Assembly: GCA_041676645.1 (NCBI GenBank)
Contig: JBAYRO010000030.1
Location: forward strand, 1 to 36,167
Origin: JAMLIN01 sp041676645
GTDB lineage: Bacteria > Pseudomonadota > Gammaproteobacteria > Burkholderiales > Burkholderiaceae_E
Reading direction: 5' to 3'
Length of the DNA: 36,167 nt
Shown here piece after piece: positions 16,184-25,140 of this stretch. Every line of letters starts with the position of its first letter. The first letter of the stretch is position 1. The notes below the pieces were generated by a model that made no database searches, was not told the DNA's origin, and saw only the letters and a list, made by a program, of their open reading frames with translations. The translations under genes were made by a program, and so were the position numbers.

Positions 16184-17343
16184 CGACCGGGCCCCCGGCG
16201 CATATCGAGTATCGCTTCGGCGGCGCGCCCGGCGCAGCCCCGGCGAAGCTGCTCGCCGAGTTCGGCGAAGCGTCGGCCGATGGCCTGGCGCCCGGGCTCG
16301 TCGTCGAGCTGCGCGAGCAGGGCCGGGCCCATGCGCTCGGCCCGCGCCGCATCCTGGATGAACTCCGGCACCACCCAGTCCCGGCACAGGATGTTGGGCA
16401 GGCCGACCCAGGGCAGATAGCCCATCCGCCGCATGATCCGGTAGCTGAGCCAGGCAAGGCGATAGGCGATCACCATCGGCTTGTGGAACAGGGCCGCCTC
16501 GAGGGTGGCGGTGCCGCTGGCGACCAGCACCGTATCGGCGGCGGCCAGCGCGTCGCGCGCGCGGCCGCTGATGATGCGCAGGTCGAGATCCTCGGGCAGC
16601 GCGAGATCCGCGAGCGTGCCGCGCAGGGTTTCGAAGAGCGCGGTCGACGCCGCCGGCAGCACGAACTGCAGGCCGGGACGGCGGGCATGCAGCCAGGCGG
16701 CGGTCCGCATGAACTCGGCCGCCATCATCCGTACCTCGGAAGTCCGGCTGCCCGGCAGCAGGGCGACCACCGGGACATCGGGCGCCAGGCCGAGGCCCAG
16801 GCGCGCGGCCGCCACCGGGGGTTCGGGCGGAATCGCATCGGCCAGCGGATGACCGACGTAGGTCGAGGCGATGCCGGCCTTCTCGTAGATCTCCTGCTCG
16901 AAGGGGAAGACCAGCAGCATGTGGTCGACCGAATCGCGGATCCGATCGATGCGCCCGCCGCGCCAGGCCCAGATGGACGGGCCGATGAAATGCACCACCG
17001 GCACGCCGGCGGCGCGCATCCGCTTCTCGACATCGAGATTGAAATCGGGCGCATCGACCCCGAGGAAGATCTCGGGGCGCCAGTCCACCAGGCGGCGCTT
17101 GAGATCCTCGCGCATCCGGCGCAGGCGGGGATATTCGCGCAGGACCTCGGCATAGCCATTGACCGAGAGCGCTTCGATGTCCCACCAGCGCTCGAAGCCG
17201 GCCGCCGCCATCGAGGGTCCGCCGATCCCGCGGGCATCGAGCCCTCCCCCGGCCTCGGCGAGCGCCGCGAGCACGCCCGCCGCGAGCATGTCGCCGGACT
17301 TCTCGCCGGCCACCGCCCCGAGCGTCAGCCCGGACCCGTCCAT
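16180..17343 (-). CDS. lpxB: Lipid-A-disaccharide synthase
   Basis: LpxB joins UDP-diacylglucosamine and lipid X to form the lipid A disaccharide at the inner membrane. The 387-residue GT19 glycosyltransferase shows GAVAGEKSGDMLAAGVL (N terminus), GIGGPSMAAAGF, DAPDFNLDVEKRMR, HFIGPSIWAWRGGRI, FPFEQEIYEKAGI, YVGHPLADAI, LLPGSRTSEV and the donor-site region ASGTATLEAALFHKPMVIAYR. The gene follows lpxA by four bases and overlaps rnhB, so it is translated as part of the lpxD-fabZ-lpxA-lpxB unit. Confidence 0.97.
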   Translation of the reverse strand: MDGSGLTLGAVAGEKSGDMLAAGVLAALAEAGGGLDARGIGGPSMAAAGFERWWDIEALSVNGYAEVLREYPRLRRMREDLKRRLVDWRPEIFLGVDAPDFNLDVEKRMRAAGVPVVHFIGPSIWAWRGGRIDRIRDSVDHMLLVFPFEQEIYEKAGIASTYVGHPLADAIPPEPPVAAARLGLGLAPDVPVVALLPGSRTSEVRMMAAEFMRTAAWLHARRPGLQFVLPAASTALFETLRGTLADLALPEDLDLRIISGRARDALAAADTVLVASGTATLEAALFHKPMVIAYRLAWLSYRIMRRMGYLPWVGLPNILCRDWVVPEFIQDAARAERMGPALLAQLDDEPGRQAIGRRFAELGEQLRRGCAGRAAEAILDMRRGPGR

Positions 17344-17347
17344 CGCC

Positions 17348-18148
17348 CTACCTCACGATGCCGCGCGTCACCCCGCCGAGGAACTCGAGCAACATGCCGA
17401 GATCGGCAGCGGAATCGCCGGCGGCTTCCCGGGACTGGGTCGCGAGTTCGCCCCGTGCCTCCTCGAGGCCCAGGCCGCGCTTGTACAGGGTCTTGTAGGC
17501 CCGTCGCAGCGCCTGGATGCGCGACGCATCGAAGCCCCGTCGCCGCAAGCCCTCGCTGTTGAGGCCATGGGCATTGGCGGGCGTGCCCGAGGCCATGACG
17601 TAGGGCGGGAGATCATGCAGGACGACGGTCCCGACGCCGGTCATGGCGTGCGCGCCGATCTTGCAGAACTGGTGGACCCCGGTGAACCCGCCCAGGATCA
17701 CCCAGTCACCGAGCTCGACGTGGCCGGCCAGGTTGGTCGTGTTGGCGAGGATGGTGTGGCTGCCGACGATGCAGTCGTGCGCGATGTGGACATAGGCCAT
17801 GACCCAGTTGTCGTCGCCCACGTCGGTGCGGCCGCGGTCCTGGACCGTGCCGCGATTGATCGTCACGTACTCGCGAAAGGTATTGCCGTTCCCGATCACC
17901 AGGGCGGTCGGCTCGCCGGCGTACTTCTTGTCCTGCGGCGGCCCGCCGATCGTGCCGAAGGGATGGAGCACGTTGTCGCGCCCGATGGTGGTGCCTGCGC
18001 CGACCACGCAATGGGCGCCGACCGAGGTTCCGGCGGCGATGCGAACCCCGGGCTCGATGATCGCGTACGGCCCGACCCGGACCGTGCTGTCGAGCTCCGC
18101 GCCCGGATCGACAATCGCGCTCGGATGGATCAGTGGCGCGCCGCTCAT
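17348..18148 (-). CDS. lpxA: UDP-N-acetylglucosamine O-acyltransferase
   Basis: LpxA transfers a 3-hydroxyacyl chain from ACP to UDP-GlcNAc, the first step of lipid A synthesis. The 266-residue protein is a left-handed beta helix of hexapeptide repeats followed by a helical C terminus. The catalytic histidine is in HIAHDCIVG (His124). The acyl-chain site follows in TGVHQFCKIGAHAMTGV. The residue aligned with E. coli Gly173, the chain-length ruler, is Val172, which suggests a shorter preferred acyl chain. ATG at 18148 overlaps the fabZ stop by four bases. Confidence 0.97.
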   Translation of the reverse strand: MSGAPLIHPSAIVDPGAELDSTVRVGPYAIIEPGVRIAAGTSVGAHCVVGAGTTIGRDNVLHPFGTIGGPPQDKKYAGEPTALVIGNGNTFREYVTINRGTVQDRGRTDVGDDNWVMAYVHIAHDCIVGSHTILANTTNLAGHVELGDWVILGGFTGVHQFCKIGAHAMTGVGTVVLHDLPPYVMASGTPANAHGLNSEGLRRRGFDASRIQALRRAYKTLYKRGLGLEEARGELATQSREAAGDSAADLGMLLEFLGGVTRGIVR

Positions 18149-18615
18149 TGGTCCTCGGGCGCGCCGGCCGGCTCGACATCGCGCAGGGTGCACATCAGGT
18201 CGGCTTCGGCTGTCGTCTGTCCCTCGACGCTGGCCCGGCCCCGGTACTTCCAGATCGAGCGGGAGACCCGGGTGATCGTGACCTCCAGCATGAGCTGGTC
18301 GCCCGGGACGACCGGCCGCTTGAAGCGGGCGTTGTCGATCCCGACGAAGTAGTACACCGAGCCCGAGTCGGACTTCCGCCCCATGGTCTGGAAGGACAGG
18401 ATGCCGGCGGCCTGGGCAAGCGCCTCGACCTGCAGGACGCCGGGCATCACCGGCAGGTAGGAAAAATGCCCCACGAAGTACGGCTCGTTGATCGTGACGT
18501 TCTTGAAGCCGAGGATCCGCTTGCCCTTCTCGAGTTCGACGACGCGGTCAATGAGCAGGAACGGATAGCGATGCGGCAGGTGATCCAGGATCCCCCGGAT
18601 GTCGAGAACGGTCAT
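18145..18615 (-). CDS. fabZ: 3-hydroxyacyl-ACP dehydratase FabZ
   Basis: FabZ removes water from 3-hydroxyacyl-ACP in fatty acid elongation and competes with LpxA/LpxD for the same intermediates, which may explain their shared operon. This 156-residue hot-dog fold protein has LPHRYPFLLIDRVVE, the active-site His in YFVGHFSYLPVMPGVLQVEA and the catalytic Glu in the same helix (VEALAQAAG), then FVGIDNARFKRPVVPGDQL. Four-base overlaps link it to lpxD before and lpxA after. The FSYLPVMPG loop differs from the E. coli FPGKPIFPG version but keeps the key residues. Confidence 0.96.
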   Translation of the reverse strand: MTVLDIRGILDHLPHRYPFLLIDRVVELEKGKRILGFKNVTINEPYFVGHFSYLPVMPGVLQVEALAQAAGILSFQTMGRKSDSGSVYYFVGIDNARFKRPVVPGDQLMLEVTITRVSRSIWKYRGRASVEGQTTAEADLMCTLRDVEPAGAPEDQ

Positions 18616-19667
18616 GAACTGTCCCTGGACTGGAATTCGAGTTGGCGCAGCCGCGCACGCAGATCGGGGAGATGCCGCAAGGTGGCCGCGGCGCGCTCCC
18701 ATTGGGCGTTGTCCATCAGCGGGAAGCTGCCCGAATAGAATCCCGCCTTGCGTATCGACCGGGTGACCAGCGCCATCGCCGAAACCACGACATCGTCGCA
18801 GATGCTGAGATGGCCGAGGATCCCGGCGCCACCGCCGATCATGCAGCGCTCGCCGATGACGGCACTGCCGGCGATGCCGACGCAGCCGGCGATCGCGGTA
18901 TCGCGGCCGATCCGCACGTTGTGCGCGACCTGGATCTGGTTGTCGAGCTTGCAGCCGTCGCCGATGACGGTGTCGTCGAGCGCGCCCCGGTCGATGGTGC
19001 AGTTGGCGCCGATCTCGACCCGGTCGCCGATCAGCACCCGGCCGAGCTGGGGAATCTTGCGCCAGCCCCCTGCTTCGCGGGCGAACCCGAAGCCGTCGGC
19101 GCCGATGACGGTGCCCGGATGCACCAGGCCGTCGGCACCAATCTCGCAGCCATCGAGGACCGCCACCCGCGCGGCGAGCCGGGTTCGCTCGCCGATGCGC
19201 ACGTCGGCGCCGATACCGACGTGGCTGCCCAGCCGGACGCCGGCGCCGATGCGGGCCCGCTCGCCGACCACGGCGCAGGGCCCGATCGAGACATCCGGGG
19301 CAATTTCGGCATCGGGGGCGATGATGGCGCTCGGATGGATGCCGGGCGCCGGCCCGGGGCCGGCCAGGCGTCGCTCGAACCATTCGGCGAGAATCGCGAA
19401 GCCCCGGTAGGCATCGTCGACGATGACCGCAACCGCGTCCGGTGCGAGCAAGCCGCGCAGCTTCTCCTCCACGAGGACCGCACCGGCGCGCGAGCCACCT
19501 GCCTGCGCCCCGTGGCGGGCATCGGACAGGAAGGCGATGTCCGCCGGACCCGCCGAAGCGAGGCTGGCGAGCCGTTCGATGCGCAGTTCACCCTGCGGGC
19601 CATCGATGCGACCACCGACGACGCCTGCCAGGTCGGCGAGCCGAACCGGTTCGGAGAGGGGTCGCAT
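18612..19667 (-). CDS. lpxD: UDP-3-O-acylglucosamine N-acyltransferase
   Basis: LpxD adds the second 3-hydroxyacyl chain, by amide bond, in lipid A synthesis. The 351-residue protein has an N-terminal uridine-binding domain (about 1-105) and then hexapeptide-repeat beta-helix coils from IHPSAIIAPDAEI to about residue 310. Diagnostic segments are VIGADGFGFA, NCTIDRGALDDTVIGDG and the catalytic histidine in QVAHNVRIG. The C-terminal helix ends in LRQLEFQSRDSS. CGGAG lies six bases before ATG, 16 bases after the skp stop. Confidence 0.97.
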   Translation of the reverse strand: MRPLSEPVRLADLAGVVGGRIDGPQGELRIERLASLASAGPADIAFLSDARHGAQAGGSRAGAVLVEEKLRGLLAPDAVAVIVDDAYRGFAILAEWFERRLAGPGPAPGIHPSAIIAPDAEIAPDVSIGPCAVVGERARIGAGVRLGSHVGIGADVRIGERTRLAARVAVLDGCEIGADGLVHPGTVIGADGFGFAREAGGWRKIPQLGRVLIGDRVEIGANCTIDRGALDDTVIGDGCKLDNQIQVAHNVRIGRDTAIAGCVGIAGSAVIGERCMIGGGAGILGHLSICDDVVVSAMALVTRSIRKAGFYSGSFPLMDNAQWERAAATLRHLPDLRARLRQLEFQSRDSS

Positions 19668-19683
19668 CGCCGGCTCCGTCGGC

Positions 19684-20196
19684 CTACCTGGCAGCCTCGC
19701 CGCCCAGGGCGCGCAGGACCTTGTCGGTGATATCGATGCGCGGGCTCACGGTGATCGCTTCCTGGAGAATGAGATCGTATCCCTCCTTCTCGGCGATATC
19801 CTTGATGGCCCGGTTCGCCTCCTCGACCACCTGGGCGAGCTCCTCGTTCCTGCGCTGGTTGAGGTCCTCGCGGAACTCGCGCTGCCTGCGCTGGAAATCC
19901 TTCTCGAGATCGGCGTATTCCCGCTGCAGGCGCATCCGGTCGGAGTCGCTCAGCACGGTCGCGTCGCGGTCGATCCGCTCGCCCATCGACTTGAGCCGGG
20001 CGGCGATGTCCTGGAGTTCCTTCTCACGGGCGCTGAACTCGCGCTCGAGCTTCTGGGTGGAGGCTTTCGCCGGGGCGGCGTCACGCAGGAGGCGCTCGAT
20101 ATTGACGAATCCGATCCGCGGTGCGGCATCCTGGGCCGCGGCGGTCATCGTTGCCAGTGCGAGGCAACCGGCGAACACAATCCTCGAAACTTTCAT
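19684..20196 (-). CDS. skp: Periplasmic chaperone Skp/OmpH
   Basis: Skp holds unfolded outer-membrane proteins in the periplasm for delivery to the BAM complex. The 170-residue precursor has a signal peptide (MKVSRIVFAGCLALATMTAAA, cut before QDAAP), the conserved IGFVNIERLLRDAA strand, long charged helices that form the trimer tentacles (about 50-130), and a C-terminal strand YDLILQEAITVSPRIDIT. ATG at 20196 has GGAAGG five bases upstream. It lies between bamA and lpxD, as in E. coli. Confidence 0.93.
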   Translation of the reverse strand: MKVSRIVFAGCLALATMTAAAQDAAPRIGFVNIERLLRDAAPAKASTQKLEREFSAREKELQDIAARLKSMGERIDRDATVLSDSDRMRLQREYADLEKDFQRRQREFREDLNQRRNEELAQVVEEANRAIKDIAEKEGYDLILQEAITVSPRIDITDKVLRALGGEAAR

Positions 20197-20281
20197 CAGT
20201 GCCTTCCATCGGGGTTTGTTGAGGCCATTCTCGCACATGCCACCGGGCCCGATGGCCCGTCGGGGTCGTGCCGGGCCCGGC

Positions 20282-22606
20282 TCAGAAGCCGGTTCCGATC
20301 TGGAACTGGAGTCGCTGGGTGCGGTCGCCGTCCTTCGCATTGAGCGGGTAGCCGAGGCTGAACTTCAGCGGTCCGAAGGGAGACAGCCAGGACAGCCCGA
20401 AGCCGGCGGAATAGCGGAATTCGCCCGTATCGACCTCGCCCACCGGGAAGACGTTGCCACCGTCCAGGAAGAAGAACGAACGGAAACTGCGATCGTTGCC
20501 GGTGCCGGCCAGCGGCATGTGGAACTCGACGCTGCCGACGATCTTGACCTGTCCGCCCAGCGGCACCTCGTCGACCGGGTCGCGGCCCGGGCCGAGCGAG
20601 CTCGGCTCGTAGCCCCGGATCGAGCCGATGCCGCCGGCGTAGTAGTTCTTGAACGGCGGGTAGCCGTCGTCGCCATAGGAGCGGCCATAGCCCAGGTCGA
20701 GGTTGAAGGCCAGGGTGTAGTCCTTGGTCACCGGCGCGAAGTACTGGTGGCCATAGCCGGCACGGTAGTAGCGCGAGTCGCTGCCGGGCAGCGAGGCCTC
20801 GAGGCTGGCGATCTGGAAGCGGCCCCGCGTCGGGATCAGGACGCTGTCGCGCGTATCGCGGCTCCAGGACAGCGACGCAACCAGGTTGGTGCTGGACTTG
20901 CCCATGGCATTGGCGAAATCGATGTATCGCTGCGGCGGCGTGTCACCCAGCGTCAGCTGGTTGTTCTCGACCGCCAGGCCGAAGCCGATCCGGTCCATCT
21001 CGGTATAGGGAATGCCGAAGCGCAGGCCGACGCCGTTGGCACGCCACCGGTAGTCGCCGAGCCGCAGCGACGAGGCATTGAAGAGCCGCGTGTAGATATC
21101 GAAGCTGCGGCTGATCCCGTCGGGTGTGAAATACGGATCGGTGTAGGACAGCGAGATCGTGCGCGAGATCCGGCTGGTGTTGACATCGAGCGAAAGCGCC
21201 TTGCCGGTTCCGAGGAAGTTCGTCTGGTGGATCGAACCCGAGACGACCACGCTCTCGGTACTCGAGACCCCCAGCCCCAGCATCAGGTTGCCGGTGGTCT
21301 GCTCGGTGACCCTCACGTCGAGATCGACCTGGTCGGGCGCCTCGGGCACCGGGGTCGAATTGATCTGGACGTCGGTGAAGTAGCCGAGCCGGCCGATCCG
21401 CTCGCGCGAGAGCCTGATCCGGTTGGCGTCGTACCAGGCATCCTCGAACTGGCGCATCTCCCGGCGGATCACGACGTCGCGGGTGCGGTGGTTGCCACTG
21501 ATGTTGATCCGCCGGACATAGATCCGGCGACCCGGGTCGACCATGATCGTGAAGCCGACCGTCTGCTTCTCGCGATCGAGCTCGGGCACCGCGTTGACGT
21601 TCGCGAAGGCGTAGCCGAGTTCGCCCAGGCGGGCGGTGATCGCTTCGGTCGAGGCCGACAGCTTCGCCCCGGAGAAAACATCGCCGGGCTCGATCTCGAC
21701 GAGTTCGGCGAACTGCTCTTCGCGCCCGAGCAGCTCGCCGGCCAGCTCGAAGCCCGACACGGTGAACTGGGCGCCTTCCTTGACCACCACCGTGATGTGG
21801 ACGTCCTCCCGGTCCGGTGAAATCGACACCTGGGTGGATTCGATCGAGAACTCGAGATAGCCGCGGTCGAGATAGAAGGAGCGGATCGCCTCGAGGTCGC
21901 CGGCCAGCTTCTCGCGGGCATAGCGATCGGACTTGGTGTACCAGGTCAGCCAGGTGGGAGTCGACAGCGACAACTGGTCGAGCAGGACCTTGTCGGAATA
22001 CACCTCGTTGCCGACGAAGCGGATCGACGTGATCTTCGCGGATTCGCCCTCGTCGATGTCCAGCGACAGCCCGACCCGGTTGCGCTCGAGCGGTGTGATC
22101 GTCGTCGTGACCTGGACGTTGTACTTGCCGCGCGAGAGGTACTGGCGCTTGAGCTCCTGTTCGGCGCGCTCGAGGATGCTGCGATCGAAGATCCGCGATT
22201 CGGCCAGGCCCTGGTCACGCAGGACCTGCTCGAGCGTCTCGCGATCGAACTCCTTCGAGCCCTCGACCTCGAGCGATGCGATCGCCGGGCGCTCGGACAG
22301 GACCACCACGAGCACGTCCCCTTCGACCTCGAGGCGGACATCCTGGAAGAAGCCGGTGCGAAACAGCGCCGAAACCGCCTCGCTCGCCGTGTCCTCGGTG
22401 AGGCGATCGCCCACCTTGACGGGCAGGTAGGTGAAGACGGTGCCCGGCTCGGTGCGCTGGATCCCCTCGATCCGGATATCGCGCACCACGAACGGATCGA
22501 ACGCGAATGCCGCGCGCAACCCGAGCGCGAGCATGAAGGCGGCAACGGCTCCGCGCGCAGGCCATCGACGCATGCGACGGCGCCGCGGGGGGAGATCGTT
22601 GGGCAT
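20282..22606 (-). CDS. bamA: Outer membrane protein assembly factor BamA
   Basis: BamA is the central insertase of the BAM complex. The 774-residue precursor has an Arg-rich signal region (RRRRMRRWPARGAVAAFMLA, cut near AFAFDP), five POTRA domains (about 40-430) and a 16-strand barrel. The barrel includes the conserved VRGY-type lid motif, IGSIRGYEPSSLGPG. The protein ends in phenylalanine (RLQFQIGTGF), the usual BAM recognition signal. ATG at 22606 is three bases past the rseP stop; an internal ATG at 22573 could also start the signal peptide. The flanking rseP and skp genes match the usual order. Confidence 0.96.
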   Translation of the reverse strand: MPNDLPPRRRRMRRWPARGAVAAFMLALGLRAAFAFDPFVVRDIRIEGIQRTEPGTVFTYLPVKVGDRLTEDTASEAVSALFRTGFFQDVRLEVEGDVLVVVLSERPAIASLEVEGSKEFDRETLEQVLRDQGLAESRIFDRSILERAEQELKRQYLSRGKYNVQVTTTITPLERNRVGLSLDIDEGESAKITSIRFVGNEVYSDKVLLDQLSLSTPTWLTWYTKSDRYAREKLAGDLEAIRSFYLDRGYLEFSIESTQVSISPDREDVHITVVVKEGAQFTVSGFELAGELLGREEQFAELVEIEPGDVFSGAKLSASTEAITARLGELGYAFANVNAVPELDREKQTVGFTIMVDPGRRIYVRRINISGNHRTRDVVIRREMRQFEDAWYDANRIRLSRERIGRLGYFTDVQINSTPVPEAPDQVDLDVRVTEQTTGNLMLGLGVSSTESVVVSGSIHQTNFLGTGKALSLDVNTSRISRTISLSYTDPYFTPDGISRSFDIYTRLFNASSLRLGDYRWRANGVGLRFGIPYTEMDRIGFGLAVENNQLTLGDTPPQRYIDFANAMGKSSTNLVASLSWSRDTRDSVLIPTRGRFQIASLEASLPGSDSRYYRAGYGHQYFAPVTKDYTLAFNLDLGYGRSYGDDGYPPFKNYYAGGIGSIRGYEPSSLGPGRDPVDEVPLGGQVKIVGSVEFHMPLAGTGNDRSFRSFFFLDGGNVFPVGEVDTGEFRYSAGFGLSWLSPFGPLKFSLGYPLNAKDGDRTQRLQFQIGTGF

Positions 22607-22609
22607 CAA

Positions 22610-23965
22610 TCAGGAACCGATCAGGCGGGTGATGTCGTTGAACAGGGCCAGCGCCATCATCATCATGATCACGCCCAGCCCCGCTTTCTGCGTCAGCTCG
22701 ATGAAGCGCTCCGACAGCGGTCGGCCGCGTAATCCTTCGAGCGCGTAATATACCAAATGGCCGCCATCGAGCACGGGTATCGGAAGCAGGTTCAGGACCC
22801 CGAGGCTGATGCTGATCAGCGCCAGGAAATTCACATAGGCGAACCAGCCGATCCGCGCCGTCTGCCCCGCCAGGTCGGCAATCGTCACCGGGCCGCTCAG
22901 GTTGCGTACCGACAGGTCGCCGGTGATCATCTTGCCCAGCATCCTGAGCGAGAAGATCGACATGTCCCAGGTCTGGCGCACGCCGATACCCAGCGATTCC
23001 AGCGGACCATGGACCACCTTCTCCATTGCGATCCGGTCGCGCAACTGCGCGCCGATCCGGCCGACGGTCGCGCCGCTGGCGTCGTCGACCACCGCCGCCG
23101 GGCGCACCGCGAGGAACAGCGGCTGGCCATTGCGCAGGATCTCGAACTGCATCTGGCGATCGGCGCTTGCCTGCACCCGCTCGATGAGGTCGCGAGCCCG
23201 GCCGATCGGATGGCCGTCGACCGCGACCAGCGTGTCGCCGGCCAGCAGGCCGGCCGCCTCCGCCGCGCCGCCCGCCATGATCGCGCCGATGTCGACCTCG
23301 CCCGGCGCCAGCCGGATGCCCAGCTCGGACATGAAATCCTTCTCGGCCGCCCCCGGCGCAAGCGTCGAGGCGTCGAGCATGAGCGTGGCCTCGCCACCGT
23401 CACGACGCACCTGGATCGTCGCTTCGCGCCGATCGATCACCGGCTCGAGCAGGCGCAGGCGGACGTCGTTCCAGGAGCGGATATCGGTGCCGTCGATCCG
23501 CAGGATCCGGTCGCCCGGCGCGAGCCCGGCCTGCGCCGCCGCGGTCTGCGTCGGCGGCGCATCGACCACCGGTACCGGTTCCTCGACACCGACCCAGCCG
23601 AGCAGCGCGTAGAGCGCGATCGCCAGCAGGAAGTTGGCGAGTGGACCGGCGACGACGATGGCCGCCCGCCGCGGCAGCGACTGGCGCGTGAACGCGCGCG
23701 GCAACTCCTCGGCCGGAATCGGCTCGGCGCGTTCCTCGCGCTCGTCGAGCATCTTGACGTAGCCGCCCAGCGGGATCGCGGAGACGACCCATTCCTCCCG
23801 GTCCGCGCCCAGGCGCCAGGTGAGCAGCGGGCGGCCGAAACCGATGGAGAAGCGCAACACCCTGACACCGCACCAGCGCGCGACCAGGTAATGGCCGAGC
23901 TCATGGATGAAGATCAGGACCGTCAGTGCGGCGAGGAACGCGAGCAGGGTCTGCAGGAAGCTCAT
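22610..23965 (-). CDS. rseP: Site-2 zinc metalloprotease RseP
   Basis: RseP cuts anti-sigma factor RseA within the membrane to release sigma-E when outer-membrane assembly fails. The 451-residue protein has the zinc motif HELGH (21-25) in the first membrane helix, a conserved GFGRPL and PLGGYVKM region, two PDZ domains (about 110-290), the third zinc ligand motif LLPIPVLDGGH and a C-terminal helix with MMMMALALFND. I prefer ATG at 23965, which overlaps the dxr stop by four bases and has GGAG at good spacing; ATG at 23971 is also possible. Lying directly before bamA, it links envelope stress sensing to BAM expression. Confidence 0.96.
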   Translation of the reverse strand: MSFLQTLLAFLAALTVLIFIHELGHYLVARWCGVRVLRFSIGFGRPLLTWRLGADREEWVVSAIPLGGYVKMLDEREERAEPIPAEELPRAFTRQSLPRRAAIVVAGPLANFLLAIALYALLGWVGVEEPVPVVDAPPTQTAAAQAGLAPGDRILRIDGTDIRSWNDVRLRLLEPVIDRREATIQVRRDGGEATLMLDASTLAPGAAEKDFMSELGIRLAPGEVDIGAIMAGGAAEAAGLLAGDTLVAVDGHPIGRARDLIERVQASADRQMQFEILRNGQPLFLAVRPAAVVDDASGATVGRIGAQLRDRIAMEKVVHGPLESLGIGVRQTWDMSIFSLRMLGKMITGDLSVRNLSGPVTIADLAGQTARIGWFAYVNFLALISISLGVLNLLPIPVLDGGHLVYYALEGLRGRPLSERFIELTQKAGLGVIMMMMALALFNDITRLIGS

Positions 23966-25140
23966 GGGCATGCTCCGTCGACGAAGGCGCGGGCCTCGGC
24001 CCGGGCGCGGCGATCGATGTCGAGTACCGAATCGAGGCAGGCGCCGGCCGCATCACCGCCGAGCCGCCCCAGCACCCGTTCGTTGAGACGGCCAATGTCG
24101 AGGAACCCGATCCGCCCGGCAAGGAAGGATTCCACTGCAACCTCGTTGGCGGCATTGAGGACCGCGGGCGCGGCGCCCTCGGCCCGCAGGGCATCGCGGG
24201 CAAGGCGCAGGCAGGCGAAGCGCTCCGGATCGGGGGCTTCGAAGTCGAGCCGGCCGATCTCGGCCAGGCGCAGCATGTCGACGCCGCTCTCGATGCGCTC
24301 GGGATAGGCGAGCGCATGGGCAATCGGGGTACGCATATCGGGATTGCCGAGCTGGGCCAGGGTGGAGCCGTCGGCGTACTCGACCATCGAATGCACGATG
24401 CTCTGCGGATGGACGACCACATCGAGGCCCGTATCGGGCACATCGAACAGGTAGTGGGCCTCGATCAGTTCGAGCCCCTTGTTCATCATGGTCGCGGAGT
24501 CGACCGATATCTTGCGCCCCATCTTCCAGTTCGGATGCTCGCAGGCCTGGGCGGCGGTGACCCCGGCCATGGCCTCGAGCGACATCAGGCGAAACGGCCC
24601 GCCCGAGGCGGTCAGCAGGATGCGGCGCACTCCCGCGCAATTGCGCCCGTCGGGCAGGCACTGGAAGACGGCATTGTGCTCGCTGTCGATCGGCAGGACC
24701 GTCGCCCCGCCCGCCTCGCAGGCGTCGAGGAAAACCCTGCCCGCCATCACCAGCGATTCCTTGTTGGCGAGCAGGATCTTCTTGCCGGCGCGCGCGGCGG
24801 CGATTCCCGCCGGCAGGCCGGCGGCGCCGACGATCGCGGCCATCACCACGTCGGTCTCGTCGTGCGAAGCGATCTCGGCGAGCGCCGACTCCCCGACGAG
24901 GATCCGCACCGGGCTGCCCTCGAGCAGCTCGCCGAGTCGCCTCGCCGAATCCTCGTCCGGAACGACAGCGAACACCGGCTCGAAGCGCCGGCACTGCTGC
25001 GCGAGACGATCGAGCTGACGGTATCCGCTCAGGGCGAAGACCCGGTATCGATCGGGATGGCGGGCCAGCACGTCGAGGGTGCTGACCCCGATCGAGCCGG
25101 TGGAACCAAGGATGGTGATTTTCTGGATCGACCCGTTCAT
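23962..25140 (-). CDS. dxr: 1-deoxy-D-xylulose 5-phosphate reductoisomerase
   Basis: Dxr makes MEP from DXP with NADPH, the first committed step of the MEP isoprenoid pathway. The 392-residue protein has the NADPH motif ITILGSTGSIGVSTLDVL, LANKESLVMAG, the metal and substrate site LPIDSEHNAVFQCL and LTASGGPF, PNWKMGRKISVDSATMMNKGLE and QSIVHSMVEY. ATG at 25140 overlaps the cdsA stop by four bases. Its place after cdsA rather than before uppS matches Pseudomonas-like order, not E. coli order. Confidence 0.97.
   Translation of the reverse strand: MNGSIQKITILGSTGSIGVSTLDVLARHPDRYRVFALSGYRQLDRLAQQCRRFEPVFAVVPDEDSARRLGELLEGSPVRILVGESALAEIASHDETDVVMAAIVGAAGLPAGIAAARAGKKILLANKESLVMAGRVFLDACEAGGATVLPIDSEHNAVFQCLPDGRNCAGVRRILLTASGGPFRLMSLEAMAGVTAAQACEHPNWKMGRKISVDSATMMNKGLELIEAHYLFDVPDTGLDVVVHPQSIVHSMVEYADGSTLAQLGNPDMRTPIAHALAYPERIESGVDMLRLAEIGRLDFEAPDPERFACLRLARDALRAEGAAPAVLNAANEVAVESFLAGRIGFLDIGRLNERVLGRLGGDAAGACLDSVLDIDRRARAEARAFVDGACP

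Noticed and set aside
22757..24307. 516-codon frame antisense to rseP and the end of dxr
   Set aside because: No homology features; the sense genes are well supported.
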